The notes under the pieces were generated by a model. It had not been told where the DNA came from and made no database searches. It saw only the letters and a program-made list of their open reading frames with translations. From NCBI RefSeq assembly GCF_030409325.1, contig NZ_JAUFPR010000008.1, positions 62,001-126,000 of the forward strand: a DNA stretch of 64,000 nt. Reading direction: 5' to 3'. Shown piece after piece: positions 27,401 through 37,410 of the stretch (its first letter is position 1; every line of letters begins with the position of its first letter). A program made the translations under genes and the position numbers. The DNA comes from Mucilaginibacter aquaedulcis. GTDB taxonomy: Bacteria; Bacteroidota; Bacteroidia; Sphingobacteriales; Sphingobacteriaceae.

Positions 27401-29713
27401 ATGCGCCAAAAGAAATTATTCTTTTTGTTAATGTATGCTGTACTTTTTGCTTTTAAGGCCCAGGCCCAGCTTTACAAAGACCCGAAGGCTCCAGTACAAA
27501 AACGGGTTGCCGATCTGTTGAAACGCATGACGCTTGAAGAAAAAGTAGGGCAGATGAGTATGTCGTCGCTCACCGGAGCCAAAAACAGTAAAATAGCCTA
27601 CGGCGTTTTAGAGAGCCCATTCACCACAGTTTATGACGTGGCCATAAAATCTGCAGATGCAAAAAAATTTAGTCGGGAGCAAACCCGCCTGGGAATCCCA
27701 CCCATACAAATAGGGGAGTGCTTGCACGGGCAATTAGCTGCAGGGGCAACCACCTTTCCGCAGGCCATAGCGCAGGGCAGTACCTGGAATCCGGAACTTA
27801 TTGAGCAAATGGGCAAAGCCATTGCCACAGAAGCATCCACATCGGGTGTTGATGAAGCCCTGTCGCCCCTGTTTGACCTTATCAGAGATGCCCGTTATGG
27901 CAGGGTAGAAGAGTGCTTTGCCGAAGATCCGTATTTGGTTGGTCAGCTTGGTTCGGCATTTGTAAAAGGCATGCAGGGCAATCCGCAGCAAACCCGTACC
28001 AGCTTTGCCTTTGATAAAGTAATGTGTACCGGAAAGCACTTCGCGGCCTACAGCAAACCCATCGCAGGTATAAATCTGGCACCTACAGAAATTGGAGAAC
28101 GCGAATTACGATCCATGTTTTTGGCACCTTTTCGTGATGTGGTGCAGGATGCGAACATAGCCGCTATTATGCCCTCCTATAATGAAATAGATGGTATCCC
28201 GGCTCACAGCAATGAGTTTTTGCTAAAACAGGTATTAAGGAAAGAGTGGAATTTTAAAGGCTATGTGTTTTCTGATTACGGTGGTCTTAGCCAATTATAT
28301 GATTTTCATAAAATAGCCAAAACCAAATCAGAAGCTGCATTAATGGGGATAACGGCAGGCGTTGATCTGGAGGCAGCACGTCCTGATATTTATCCTCATT
28401 TAATAGAGCTGGTTAAAGCCGGTAAAATTAAAGAATCGCAAATTGATACCGCGGTAGACCGTATCCTTACCCTAAAATTTAAGGCAGGCTTATTTGAAAA
28501 GCCACTCGCCGATACCGCCCTCCTAAAAGACAGGGTACATACTCCTGAGCATATCAAACTATCGCAGCAAATAGCCGAAGAATCAATAGTTTTATTGAAA
28601 AACAAGGATAACCTGTTGCCACTGAATATCAGTAAACTGAAATCAATAGCCGTTATAGGCCCCAATGCTAATAAGGTACAATATGGTGATTATAGTTTTA
28701 CCAGGGATAACCTTTCAGGTGTAAATGTGCTTGAAGGCATCAGGCAATTTGTAGGCAACAATGTTAAAGTGAACTATGCACCAGGATGCGAACTTAGCGG
28801 CCTGGATAAAAGCGGGTTTGATGAAGCCGTAAAAACCACGCAGGAAAGTGATGCCGTAGTGGTTGTATTAGGAACAACCAGTGTAGTGTTCTCGGGAATT
28901 GGCTGGAACGGCCAAGCACCGGGTAATGAACCCAAAGACCCATTTACCTGTGGTGAAGGATATGATGTTACTGATATTGACCCGCAGGGTGTTCAGCGTG
29001 AATTGTTGCAGGCGGTTTATAAAACCGGTAAGCCGGTTATCCTGGTATTAGAAAATGGCCGGCCATGGAGTATCAGCTGGGAAAAGGAAAATATCCCGGC
29101 TATTTTAGAGGCCTGGTACCCGGGCGAAAAAGGAGGTACGGCTATAGCGAATATCCTGTTCGGTAAGGTAAACCCATCGGGCAGGCTTAATATGAGTGTG
29201 CCGCAATCAACAGGGCATATACCGGTATTTTATAATTATGTAAACTCAGCGAAAGGTATCAACCGTGAGCCAGGAACCCTTGAAAAGCCAGGCCGTGATT
29301 ATGTATATTCATCAACAGATCCGCTGTTTGCCTTTGGTTTTGGTTTAAGTTATACGTCGTTTGATTACAGTAACCTCAAAGTATCAAAAACAGAATTCAG
29401 CAAAAATGAGCAGGTAACGGTTTCTGTAGATGTAAAAAACACAGGAAGTATAGCAGGTAAAGAGGTTGTGCAATTGTATTTGGGCAATAAGGTAAACTCT
29501 GTAAGTACGCCAGTAATAGCCTTAAAGCGTTTCAGTAAAATAGCTATTGAACCGGGAGAAACCAAAACAGTGAATTTTACCATTAATGCTAAAGATATAG
29601 CTATCTGGAATCGTCAAATGAAAGAGGTTACAGAACCCGGCACATTTGATGTAATGATAGCTAAAGCTGCAAATAATGTGGTGCTGAAGAAACAATTGGA
29701 ATATAAAAACTGA
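27401..29713 (+). CDS. secreted glycoside hydrolase family 3 enzyme (beta-glucosidase/xylosidase type)
   Basis: A 770-residue GH3 enzyme. A signal peptide (about 1-22, ending AQAQ) directs export. The N-terminal TIM-barrel domain holds the substrate-binding and nucleophile segments, including KHFAAY near 208 and GYVFSDYGGL near 285 with the nucleophile Asp; the alpha/beta sandwich domain follows (LLKNKDNLLPLN), and a fibronectin-III-like domain closes the protein (NTGSIAGKEVVQLYLGN). It releases terminal sugars from plant or microbial beta-glucans or xylo-oligomers in the periplasm. A LacI-type operator lies upstream and a bidirectional terminator follows. Confidence 0.9.
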   Translation: MRQKKLFFLLMYAVLFAFKAQAQLYKDPKAPVQKRVADLLKRMTLEEKVGQMSMSSLTGAKNSKIAYGVLESPFTTVYDVAIKSADAKKFSREQTRLGIPPIQIGECLHGQLAAGATTFPQAIAQGSTWNPELIEQMGKAIATEASTSGVDEALSPLFDLIRDARYGRVEECFAEDPYLVGQLGSAFVKGMQGNPQQTRTSFAFDKVMCTGKHFAAYSKPIAGINLAPTEIGERELRSMFLAPFRDVVQDANIAAIMPSYNEIDGIPAHSNEFLLKQVLRKEWNFKGYVFSDYGGLSQLYDFHKIAKTKSEAALMGITAGVDLEAARPDIYPHLIELVKAGKIKESQIDTAVDRILTLKFKAGLFEKPLADTALLKDRVHTPEHIKLSQQIAEESIVLLKNKDNLLPLNISKLKSIAVIGPNANKVQYGDYSFTRDNLSGVNVLEGIRQFVGNNVKVNYAPGCELSGLDKSGFDEAVKTTQESDAVVVVLGTTSVVFSGIGWNGQAPGNEPKDPFTCGEGYDVTDIDPQGVQRELLQAVYKTGKPVILVLENGRPWSISWEKENIPAILEAWYPGEKGGTAIANILFGKVNPSGRLNMSVPQSTGHIPVFYNYVNSAKGINREPGTLEKPGRDYVYSSTDPLFAFGFGLSYTSFDYSNLKVSKTEFSKNEQVTVSVDVKNTGSIAGKEVVQLYLGNKVNSVSTPVIALKRFSKIAIEPGETKTVNFTINAKDIAIWNRQMKEVTEPGTFDVMIAKAANNVVLKKQLEYKN

Positions 29714-29741
29714 TATTATTTTTAAACTAACTGAGTGTAAT

Positions 29742-29778
29742 AAAAAAGGCTTTCTGCTATTAGCTGAAAGCCTTTTTT
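29742..29778. terminator. bidirectional terminator between convergent genes
   Basis: AAAAAAGGCTTTC and GAAAGCCTTTTTT flank an inner GCT/AGC stem, giving a strong hairpin with A and T runs on either side. It serves the GH3 gene and the convergent DUF5996 gene. Confidence 0.88.
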
Positions 29779-29814
29779 ATGCAATTGATTTACTGGTTTA
29801 CAAATATCTAAGCA

Positions 29815-30756
29815 CTAAGACCGGACAAAATGTTCAAGTGGGGTAAGATCGCAGTTCAGGTCCTCATTCCAGTTGCCTGTATTAGCGGCAGCACTGTAAG
29901 TTGATTTGAAAAAATCGAGCAACATTGTTTCCGGCTCATCAGATTTTTGCACATCAGAATACCTTAAAAGAAACTCGCCCATTTCGGAAGAATAAAAGGC
30001 TTCAGGAGGGCTAATCGCTTGTTTTGCGAAAGCTTCCGTAGTTGGATAGCATGAACCATAGAATAATGGCGTTGGATGTGATTTGCTGCCCGGCCAAAAT
30101 CCGATGCCAAATTGTTCATGCGAGTAGGACTCCTGCATAACAGGCTCTGGCATGTGTGGTTCCGAACCCACAAACTGCGGAGCTCTACGGCCAGAAAACA
30201 CGGAAAGCGACAGATCAAAAGCACCCCAAAACAGTTGGGCCCTACTGCTTTTGCCATTAAACCCGGCCCTGAATCTTACCATTGCAGTTTCTATCCGCAG
30301 TAGGGCCTGCCAGTAATTATGCATCTCCTCCTTTATGTAAACACGCTGCTTATGGTCTTCATCAAAAGGAATGGCATGAGCAATTTCACTGGGCATGGCG
30401 TGTATATTGGTATTGATGCCAAATTCATTAAGTAAACGGAGCAAATGTGCGTAAAAACTTGAAATACTGCCCGGCTGTAAATTGATGAGCGCGGAGGAGC
30501 CGTTAGATAAAGTGATGGAAAGCTCGTGGCTGATAAAGTCAAAATCTATCTGAAAACTACCCTGGTCAAAAGGAATGGTACCCGTAGTTAACCCTCTTGA
30601 GGTCAAATAAAGTGTTACGTGCCAGCTATGGTTGATCCATGGGGTGTTGGCCATTCTGATCTTACCAACTATTTGTGTCCACAGCTGAACTGTTTCAAGC
30701 GTGTCTTTTAAAGATTCATAATTAAGCTCAGGCCATAAGTTTCTTTTCGCTTCCAT
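29815..30756 (-). CDS. DUF5996 family protein
   Basis: A 313-residue soluble protein of the DUF5996 family. Typical segments are WPELNYESLKDTLETVQLWTQIVGK at the start (only the motif order is used here), PWINHSWHVTLYLTSRGLTT, the FWGAFDLSLSVFSGRRAP segment near 185 and GFWPGSKSHPTPLFYGSCYP near 225. The repeated Trp, His and Pro positions hint at a ligand or metal pocket, but no activity is established for the family. It is a single gene with a direct-repeat site about 100 bp upstream (30856). Confidence 0.82.
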   Translation of the reverse strand: MEAKRNLWPELNYESLKDTLETVQLWTQIVGKIRMANTPWINHSWHVTLYLTSRGLTTGTIPFDQGSFQIDFDFISHELSITLSNGSSALINLQPGSISSFYAHLLRLLNEFGINTNIHAMPSEIAHAIPFDEDHKQRVYIKEEMHNYWQALLRIETAMVRFRAGFNGKSSRAQLFWGAFDLSLSVFSGRRAPQFVGSEPHMPEPVMQESYSHEQFGIGFWPGSKSHPTPLFYGSCYPTTEAFAKQAISPPEAFYSSEMGEFLLRYSDVQKSDEPETMLLDFFKSTYSAAANTGNWNEDLNCDLTPLEHFVRS

Positions 30757-30855
30757 AAAAGTTTTGTTTTAAATGTAAGCTGCTATTTAAAAAATCATGC
30801 CTGTTATTAATTGTTTGATTGTTAATGATTTATTATGGTATTCAATGTGTATTGG

Positions 30856-30894
30856 CGCTGTATATCGCCTCTTTAACAAGTATTCCGCTAAATG
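30856..30894 (-). promoter_or_regulatory. 30-bp-spaced direct-repeat site (candidate AraC-type operator)
   Basis: Minus-strand halves CATTTAGCG (30886-30894) and TATACAGCG (30856-30864) start 30 bp apart. It is 100 bp upstream of the DUF5996 gene, the only gene it can face, which fixes the orientation of the whole site family as minus-to-gene. Confidence 0.55.
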
Positions 30895-30921
30895 TCGTGA
30901 GGCAAGGCTCTCCAATTCCTG

Positions 30922-31329
30922 TTATTCCCAGCTACCTGAAAGGGTGATGTCCATGTCTTTGTTGCTTACATTCATTGATAATGGAAAACTGATCTTGTAT
31001 AAATCCATGTTCATCTTTGCAGAGCTAATCATCCCCGTAGAATCGCCCCAAAGCTGAACATAGCAGGTGTTTTTGTAGAGCGTTTGCTTCTGGCTTGACG
31101 GAACAGCAAGTGTTACAGGTAAAGGCAGATTTGAGGGATATGATTCCGACTTTCCGATCAGCCGTTGTGTATCTACTGCATCAATCACCCGTACATAAAG
31201 CCGTTGAGCCGGAAATTCTTTCTTAGTGTAGGAGTTTATAGTGATGGTTTTTAATTTAAAATTTTGATCATCCTTTCTGCAGGCAATCATACAAATGGCC
31301 ACAAAGGCTATTAACAGTATATTTTTCAT
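30922..31329 (-). CDS. small lipoprotein of the efflux operon
   Basis: A 135-residue predicted lipoprotein: hydrophobic start MKNILLIAFVAICMIAC with the lipobox Cys at 17, then a beta-rich domain (FKLKTITINSYTKKEF; PLPVTLAVPSSQ). No known family recognised. It starts 23 bp after the MFS gene, as the last gene of the TolC-HlyD-MFS unit, so it is probably an envelope accessory of that pump. The second efflux cassette (38478-42505) has no counterpart. Confidence 0.65.
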   Translation of the reverse strand: MKNILLIAFVAICMIACRKDDQNFKLKTITINSYTKKEFPAQRLYVRVIDAVDTQRLIGKSESYPSNLPLPVTLAVPSSQKQTLYKNTCYVQLWGDSTGMISSAKMNMDLYKISFPLSMNVSNKDMDITLSGSWE

Positions 31330-31352
31330 CGTTTTGATATTGGATAAGTTAT

Positions 31353-32942
31353 TTACGCCGGTGCCAGCCCGCGCGAGCGTAAACGAACAATTGTTTTATT
31401 GAGGTAAGGAAAAATGGCGATGAGCAATATGGTAATTATGAGCAGGATAGACATGATCTCGTAATAGTCCATAGCGAATCTTAATTGTAACTGCCGGTTC
31501 AGGGCCAATACCAGTTGTTTATTTGCACCCTTAGCCGATTGTTTTAATGATAGGCCCCTGGCTACAAGATGAGAAGTATTTCCTGACAAAGCCTGTACAG
31601 TGAATTTATCAACCTTAGTAAGGTGATCCTGAAAGGCATTGTAATGGCGGCTTTTTTCGTAAAGTTCATAATAATTGATTGTCGCAGCACTGAGGCAAAA
31701 ACCTGTATATCCGGCGGTTGAACAAATAGCCGTTGCAGATGGCCCCATGTTTAGCGGAACGGAAGATATAGCGTATACTATTGTTGGGACTAAAACCATA
31801 CCTACGCCTAATCCCTGTATAAAGAGCGGCAAGTAATAATTATTTTCATTGGCTTCTGTATCAAATATGAAAAACATGCTTACATGAAAAGCCAACAGCA
31901 GTAAAAAACCAGGGAGCCATATAAACCTGATGTTCTTTTTCTGAAGAATCATTGAACAGGAGATAATTACCCCAAGTGTAAGTCCGCCGAGGTTAAAGCT
32001 ATTTACATAACTGATATGAATTGGATCGAGTTTTAAAACTCCGGCAAAAAACACATTGGTTACATTGCCTGAAAAACGGCATACATAGTAAATAAGTAAC
32101 AGTAGTATGCCAAACTTAAAGTTTCTGGAACTAAAAATACCAAGATGCAGATATGGCCGTTTTAAGCTTCCCTGACGAATAATGTAAATAATTGTACAAA
32201 CCGCTATGGCAGCTACACTGTATAATATCCGGTTATCTGCCAGCCAATAATATTCCTGACCATAAATAGTTATATACCCCATGAGTGTGAGTATAATGCT
32301 CCACAATACAAAACTCTGCCAATCCAGTTTATATAACGGAAACTTCACATTAAGGCGAACATTGTTCATACTGGCCATTATAAAGCACAGGCAAGGGAGA
32401 TAAGAAAATAGCGCCCCCTTATACACAATATTAAAGTTGTAGGAATCAATAAGATTAGCTGTAACAAGGTTATTAAATGGAACAACACATATCAACATAC
32501 CAAAAAAGATGGAAAAGCTGATTTCGCGCGCCCGCTCACTGTGTAGCCTGGTGAACATCAATGATAGCGAAAGATTTACTGTGCTGGAAAACAATATGCC
32601 CTGAATAAACCGGGTAGGAAATAATATGTAGATATCATTTGTTTTATAACAAACTAAGGTTGTTAATATTTCTAAAATGGTGAACATTACAAAATACTCC
32701 TTTGTAGCCAGGAAATTAAAAAATCGCCGTTCCAGACTGTAAAACGCTAAGTATCCCGAATAAAAGAGGGCTATAGTGAATTGTATGTCTGATGGTTCAC
32801 ATCCATAATAACCGGCGGCAGCATTGATGTTTGTTAGCGGCAGAAAAAAGAGCACGAGTGTTGGCAATATCAGTGAAAACAGGATGATCTTAATAGCCCA
32901 GCCGGGAACCCAGCTTTTAAAAATTGGGATAGTATTAACCAT
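31353..32942 (-). CDS. MFS drug efflux transporter (DHA2/EmrB-like), cassette 1
   Basis: About 529 residues with some 14 hydrophobic segments, the layout of EmrB-type proton-driven exporters. It begins MVNTIPIFKSWVPGW; an earlier in-frame ATG at 32972 lies inside the HlyD gene, while the ATG at 32942 overlaps the HlyD stop by 8 bp (ATGGTTAA), so I use it. It should form a tripartite pump with the HlyD and TolC proteins encoded just upstream. Substrate unknown. The paralogue in cassette 2 is at 40904. Confidence 0.87.
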   Translation of the reverse strand: MVNTIPIFKSWVPGWAIKIILFSLILPTLVLFFLPLTNINAAAGYYGCEPSDIQFTIALFYSGYLAFYSLERRFFNFLATKEYFVMFTILEILTTLVCYKTNDIYILFPTRFIQGILFSSTVNLSLSLMFTRLHSERAREISFSIFFGMLICVVPFNNLVTANLIDSYNFNIVYKGALFSYLPCLCFIMASMNNVRLNVKFPLYKLDWQSFVLWSIILTLMGYITIYGQEYYWLADNRILYSVAAIAVCTIIYIIRQGSLKRPYLHLGIFSSRNFKFGILLLLIYYVCRFSGNVTNVFFAGVLKLDPIHISYVNSFNLGGLTLGVIISCSMILQKKNIRFIWLPGFLLLLAFHVSMFFIFDTEANENNYYLPLFIQGLGVGMVLVPTIVYAISSVPLNMGPSATAICSTAGYTGFCLSAATINYYELYEKSRHYNAFQDHLTKVDKFTVQALSGNTSHLVARGLSLKQSAKGANKQLVLALNRQLQLRFAMDYYEIMSILLIITILLIAIFPYLNKTIVRLRSRGLAPA

Positions 32943-34002
32943 GATGCCGTTGATTTTTAGGAACGTAAACATTTACATTCATGCCTACCTTAAGCAAGGG
33001 GAGTTGTTGCTCATCAGCATCAATCTTGATACGTACCGGCACGCGCTGAACTATTTTTACATAGTTGCCTGTTGAGTTATCAGGAGGCAGCAATGAAAAG
33101 CTGGAGCCCGTTGCAGGTGAGAGCGAAATGATAGTGCCTTTAAATTCACGATCAGGAAAGGCATCGGCTACAAACTTTACGCTATCCCCAATATGCATAC
33201 TGGCAATCTGGGTTTCTTTGTAATTGGCCACCACCCATTTGTCGGTTTCGTTATCTACTATATAGGCCAGTACTTCGCCGGTGTTGATCATTTGGCCCAC
33301 CTCAACCGTTCTGCGCCCCATTCGGCCATCATAAGCTGCTGTTATTACAGTATAATCAACATCAAGCTTATTACGATCAAGCAAGGCTTTCAGGCGCACT
33401 ATCTCTGCTTTTAACACAGATTTTTCGGCAATAATGTCGTCAATCTTTGATGCTGCAGCCCCGTAGTTTTCCTGTGCCGATTGATACTCGCTGCTGTTGA
33501 TATCTAATGTAGCCTGTACATTTTCAAGCTGTTGTTTAGTAGCCGATTCTTCTTTATAAAGATGTGAATAGCGATCAAAATCAAGTTTTTGCTTCCACAC
33601 TTTGGCGGCACTGGCCTTAATTTGTGCCTTGGCTGAGCCCGCATTTTTTTGGAGGGTATGAATGTTGCTTTCCAATACCTGTAATTGTGCCTCAGTTTTT
33701 TGTATAGCGGCTGTTGTTTGCGCTGCCTGTAAGGTGTATTCCCTGTTATCAATAAGCAGCAGTGTATCGCCTTTTTTTACATGCTGATTTTCTTCAAACT
33801 TTACCGCCACAATAAAGCCGCCCGCCCTGGAAATAACCGGGTTCACATATTCCTGTACCTGTGCGTCATTGGTTTGCTCGTATTCATGAAACTCCCAGGC
33901 AGAGTATATGGCCCAAACTGCTAAACAAAGAATAGTGATACCGGCAATCCATCCGGTAACTTTTGTAATAATGCGATCTGTAATGGTATATTTTGTTTTC
34001 AT
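32935..34002 (-). CDS. HlyD/EmrA-type membrane fusion protein, cassette 1
   Basis: A 355-residue periplasmic adaptor. One N-terminal membrane helix (about 16-35) is followed by the first lipoyl half (NPVISRAGGFIVAVKFEENQHV), an alpha-helical hairpin (about 85-200), the second lipoyl half and a beta-barrel region (VVANYKETQIASMHIGDSV). The PPDNSTGNYVKIVQRVPVRI segment is the EmrA-type signature. It connects the MFS protein to the TolC channel. It starts 1 bp after the TolC gene ends. Confidence 0.9.
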   Translation of the reverse strand: MKTKYTITDRIITKVTGWIAGITILCLAVWAIYSAWEFHEYEQTNDAQVQEYVNPVISRAGGFIVAVKFEENQHVKKGDTLLLIDNREYTLQAAQTTAAIQKTEAQLQVLESNIHTLQKNAGSAKAQIKASAAKVWKQKLDFDRYSHLYKEESATKQQLENVQATLDINSSEYQSAQENYGAAASKIDDIIAEKSVLKAEIVRLKALLDRNKLDVDYTVITAAYDGRMGRRTVEVGQMINTGEVLAYIVDNETDKWVVANYKETQIASMHIGDSVKFVADAFPDREFKGTIISLSPATGSSFSLLPPDNSTGNYVKIVQRVPVRIKIDADEQQLPLLKVGMNVNVYVPKNQRHHG

Positions 34003-34003
34003 T

Positions 34004-35323
34004 TTAAAGTACGCCGGTTATATTTTGAAGTAAATAATATTTGTTTTGAGCCATGATTTTTGCTGCTGCCAGATCAAAGCGTGTTTGCAATACCTGCACA
34101 TCGGCATCAAGCAGGTCTGTTATCAGTGAGGTTTGATTGAAGTAGGTATTTTTGATGATGCGCGCGTTTTCCTGGGCATGTGCAACATTGGCCTCAGCCA
34201 CACCAATCTGCACCAATGATTCCCGGTAACGCAGGTATGCCTCCTTAACCATTTGCCTTACTTTATCCTCGGTATCCTTGTGTGATATCTCTTCTTTCTC
34301 CAGCTCCAACCTGGCGGCGCTTACCTTGTGTACGTTATGATAAAGCTGCGAAAGCGGTAATGTAACCTTAACCCCGGCAACACCAAGGGAATACCAGGCA
34401 GCGTTATACGGATAAAGGAATATCTGGGGGTTGGCAAATGAAAAATCGCCATACAAACCAACCTTGGGTTTGTAATTGGCCTTAACCTGTTGTAAATGCA
34501 GTTTACTTACTTCTGTTCTGTTTTCAGATATGTGGTATGAAAACGAGTATTGTAATGCAGCGTTCAGGTAATTTTCATAGGATTGGTCAAACTGCCGGTC
34601 AATGCCAAATTCTGTTGGCAGCACCTGCTTTTCATCGGGTTCACCCATAATAATGTTGAGCTTTTGAGTAGCAACCAAAATATCATTCTCAATGGTTACA
34701 AGAGTCATCTTGCGTCGGGAGAGGTCAAGCTCAACACGCAATACATCACTTTTTAAAACAACGCCATGCTTTTGCAATGTCTTGATCTCCAGTAATTGTT
34801 TTTCCTGGTCGGCAATGTCCTTAATGATCAATTTCTGGAAGATCAGGGATTTCTGCAGATCAAGATAAAGCGCTGCAGTTTTATACCTGATATTTGATAC
34901 AACCTCGTTGTTCTGTATTTCTGTAATTTTGTGTAACAGCTTGCTTTCCTCAATTTTAAGATTGAGTTTGTTTCCATTGTACAGGTTGAGGTAAAAGTCT
35001 GTCCCCAACTTATACAGGGTATGTATAACCTCATGCTCCTCAGTATGCCCGGAGAAAAGGCCGTTTCCATAAATGGGCAGGTTGGAGGCTTTTTCAACAC
35101 TCCCGAGTAGTCCCACTTCGGGTAAACGCTCCATTTTGGCATCTTTGATCTCTTCTTCTGCAATAGAGCTTGTTTCTTGGGCAATTTGGATTTGCCTGCT
35201 GTGGATTTCAGCTTTAGCCCAGGCATCCTGCAGTGTTAACCTTGCGGTGTCATCCGGCAGGCTAAATGCCGTATTGCCTGCTAACATGCTGGCAAATAGG
35301 ATAACTATGTTTTTATACTTCAT
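34004..35323 (-). CDS. TolC-family outer-membrane channel, cassette 1
   Basis: A 439-residue outer-membrane efflux protein with a signal peptide (about 1-21, MLAGNTAFS) and two repeats of the OEP fold rich in long helices (EIHSRQIQIAQETSSIAEEEI; LITDLLDADVQVLQTRFDLAAAK). It is the first gene of the four-gene unit running to 30922. The upstream spacer of 120 bp is shared with the divergent AraC gene at 35444. It holds TTTAGGCGAAAC on the minus strand, which resembles one half of the direct-repeat sites. Confidence 0.9.
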   Translation of the reverse strand: MKYKNIVILFASMLAGNTAFSLPDDTARLTLQDAWAKAEIHSRQIQIAQETSSIAEEEIKDAKMERLPEVGLLGSVEKASNLPIYGNGLFSGHTEEHEVIHTLYKLGTDFYLNLYNGNKLNLKIEESKLLHKITEIQNNEVVSNIRYKTAALYLDLQKSLIFQKLIIKDIADQEKQLLEIKTLQKHGVVLKSDVLRVELDLSRRKMTLVTIENDILVATQKLNIIMGEPDEKQVLPTEFGIDRQFDQSYENYLNAALQYSFSYHISENRTEVSKLHLQQVKANYKPKVGLYGDFSFANPQIFLYPYNAAWYSLGVAGVKVTLPLSQLYHNVHKVSAARLELEKEEISHKDTEDKVRQMVKEAYLRYRESLVQIGVAEANVAHAQENARIIKNTYFNQTSLITDLLDADVQVLQTRFDLAAAKIMAQNKYYLLQNITGVL

Positions 35324-35443
35324 ATTCGGGGAGCAAAATTAGCGAGTGTGTAATAGAGTGGTTTCGCCTAAATGGTCAATCTTTTCCTTATTCTAGCCAA
35401 TTTTTGGTAATTAGGAAACTGTAGGGTAGCTTAGCCTTATCAA

Positions 35444-36238
35444 ATGGGAATAATTGCTTCTTTACCGGAAATTGAAAAACGACCCGATACCGTTTTTGTG
35501 ATGCATGAGAAATCAGAGAAGCTCATACCTTTTCATACACATTCTAAAGGTCAGCTGGGGTATGTAGAAGGAGGTTTGGCCTACATTACGGCGCAGGACA
35601 AAACCTTTGTGGTACCGGCCAGGCATTATTTCTGGATTCCGATGGGGATGGTGCATGAATTGAAGGTAGGGGTATCAGCTACTGTTTTGAGAACTTTATA
35701 TTTTTATGCTTCAGACGACTCCAGGAATGAGTTTTACGGCAAGCTGGGCATATACCCTGCCAGTGAGGTCTTGATACAAATGATCAAATACACAGAGCTT
35801 TGGGACGAACGGCATATGGGAAAAGAAGATGAGAACTTTGAGTTTCTGGTGGCCTTGAAAAATCTGCTGCCTACGCTGAATCAAAGATCATTGCCTATTG
35901 CACTTCCCAATACCAATCATGAGGTATTGCAAAAAGTTTTAATATACCTTAATGAAAATGTTGGTAACAGGCTTGTAATTGCAAATGTTAGCAAACATTT
36001 TGCAATGAGCGAGCGATCCTTTACCCGGTTGTTTCAGTCGCAATTGGGTATTTCATTTTTGCAGTACGTAAAAACTGTTCGCATCATTATGGCCATTGAG
36101 TTGTTGGTAAAAACCCATAAGCCCATCTCCGAAATTGCCTACGAGGTTGGTTATGTTACAGTAGGAGCCTTTAGTGATAGTTTTTATGATTTTACAATGT
36201 CTCGCCCTTCAGATCTGAGAAAGAATGACAGGCTGTAA
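35444..36238 (+). CDS. AraC-family regulator of efflux cassette 1
   Basis: A 264-residue regulator. The N-terminal cupin-like domain (about 20-110) carries FHTHSKGQLGYVEGGLAYI and ARHYFWIPMGMVHEL; the C-terminal AraC HTH includes VSKHFAMSERSFTRLFQ and EVGYVTVGAFSDSFYDF. It is divergent from the TolC gene of cassette 1, the usual place for a local activator or repressor. The regulator at 45882 is a close paralogue of the same length. Confidence 0.9.
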   Translation: MGIIASLPEIEKRPDTVFVMHEKSEKLIPFHTHSKGQLGYVEGGLAYITAQDKTFVVPARHYFWIPMGMVHELKVGVSATVLRTLYFYASDDSRNEFYGKLGIYPASEVLIQMIKYTELWDERHMGKEDENFEFLVALKNLLPTLNQRSLPIALPNTNHEVLQKVLIYLNENVGNRLVIANVSKHFAMSERSFTRLFQSQLGISFLQYVKTVRIIMAIELLVKTHKPISEIAYEVGYVTVGAFSDSFYDFTMSRPSDLRKNDRL

Positions 36239-36260
36239 GGAAATAAAAACGTATCCGATT

Positions 36261-37148
36261 TTAAGAACCGTAAGGTTCAATATGTACCAGTACATCTTTA
36301 ATACTCAGCCCGCTTGCCAGCAGTTTATCTTTTACAATGTGTGCAATGCGGTGCCCCTCGGCTACGGTAATTTCCGGATCAATTTCAATGTGGAGGTCTA
36401 CAAAATAATCGAATCCCATTTTACGTACATAGCACTTTTCAATCTGCTTAACCTCGGCAACTTGAGCCGCTAATACCCTTACCTTGTTAACAATCTCGGC
36501 CGAAGGGGCAGCATCCATGATCTCGGCTAAACCAGGTCTTAGTAATTGTATCGCATTGTAAAAAATTAAGCCAGATGCAATAAGAGCTGCCCAATCATCG
36601 GCACCTTCATAACCTTTGCCGGCAATAAGGGCGATAACAATTCCAATAAAAGCAGCTACAGAGGTAATGGCATCGCTGCGGTGATGAAAGGCATCAGCCT
36701 TAACGGCGTTGCTATCTATTTCTTTACCCACCTTCATAACATACCTGAACATGGCCTCTTTAATGATCATTACAAGAAGCAGGATATAAAGGGTAAACCT
36801 TTTGGGCATATCATGCGGGGTGCGTACATATTCAATAGCGTGCCACGCTATCCAGGCCGCTGCACCCATGAGGCAGAATGATATAACAATAGATGCTATA
36901 GGCTCTGCCTTACCATGGCCATAAGGGTGTTTAGTATCGGCAGGTTTCATGGCGATCTTTAATCCGATCCATAGCAGGGTTGAACTGAAAATATCGGCGC
37001 CAGTTTCTGTAGCATCTGCAACCAGCGCGTATGAGTGACCAATATTCCCTGAAACAGCTTTCAGAATAACCAAAAGAATGCTTATTCCGATGCCTATCTG
37101 CGTAGTTCGGATTGCTTTTACGGATGGGTGAACATCAATTGCGGCCAT
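36261..37148 (-). CDS. cation diffusion facilitator (CDF) transporter
   Basis: A 295-residue CDF protein with six membrane segments (about 15-205) and a C-terminal cytoplasmic ferredoxin-like domain. The membrane metal site shows as ADATETGADIFSS near 43 and HHRSDAITS near 158, and the loop HPYGHGKAEP near 78 is conserved. It exports divalent metals such as Zn, Fe or Co in exchange for protons. A GT instead of D at the first helix-II position (DATETGAD) leaves the metal preference open. Single gene. Confidence 0.9.
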   Translation of the reverse strand: MAAIDVHPSVKAIRTTQIGIGISILLVILKAVSGNIGHSYALVADATETGADIFSSTLLWIGLKIAMKPADTKHPYGHGKAEPIASIVISFCLMGAAAWIAWHAIEYVRTPHDMPKRFTLYILLLVMIIKEAMFRYVMKVGKEIDSNAVKADAFHHRSDAITSVAAFIGIVIALIAGKGYEGADDWAALIASGLIFYNAIQLLRPGLAEIMDAAPSAEIVNKVRVLAAQVAEVKQIEKCYVRKMGFDYFVDLHIEIDPEITVAEGHRIAHIVKDKLLASGLSIKDVLVHIEPYGS

Positions 37149-37261
37149 GATTTAAATTAAGCCGCAAAGGTAAAATGATATTGGCATAAAAAATCACAGA
37201 ATTTGCTTAAAACAAATTTATTTACCCTGTTAGCTCATCTGTCATGTTAATTTAATAATAA

Positions 37262-37275
37262 ATAGACTGGTCTAT
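37262..37275. promoter_or_regulatory. TetR-type palindromic operator
   Basis: ATAGAC-TG-GTCTAT is a perfect 6-bp inverted repeat with a 2-bp centre. It is 18 bp upstream of a plus-strand Bacteroidetes-type -7 box TAGTTTTG (37294-37301), so it covers the -33 region of the AraC gene. The related site at 45719 shares TAGACCAGTC. The TetR protein at 42529 is the obvious candidate. Confidence 0.5.
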
Positions 37276-37410
37276 CTATTTAAAAAACTTTTATAGTTTT
37301 GTGCTTATATAAAGCACATAAAATAGTGTGTTTAAATAGTAATTGAAGTACAGGATAACATTGAAGGCAAAAAGCAAATGCTATGTTGTAAATTTATGTT
37401 GGTAAATAAC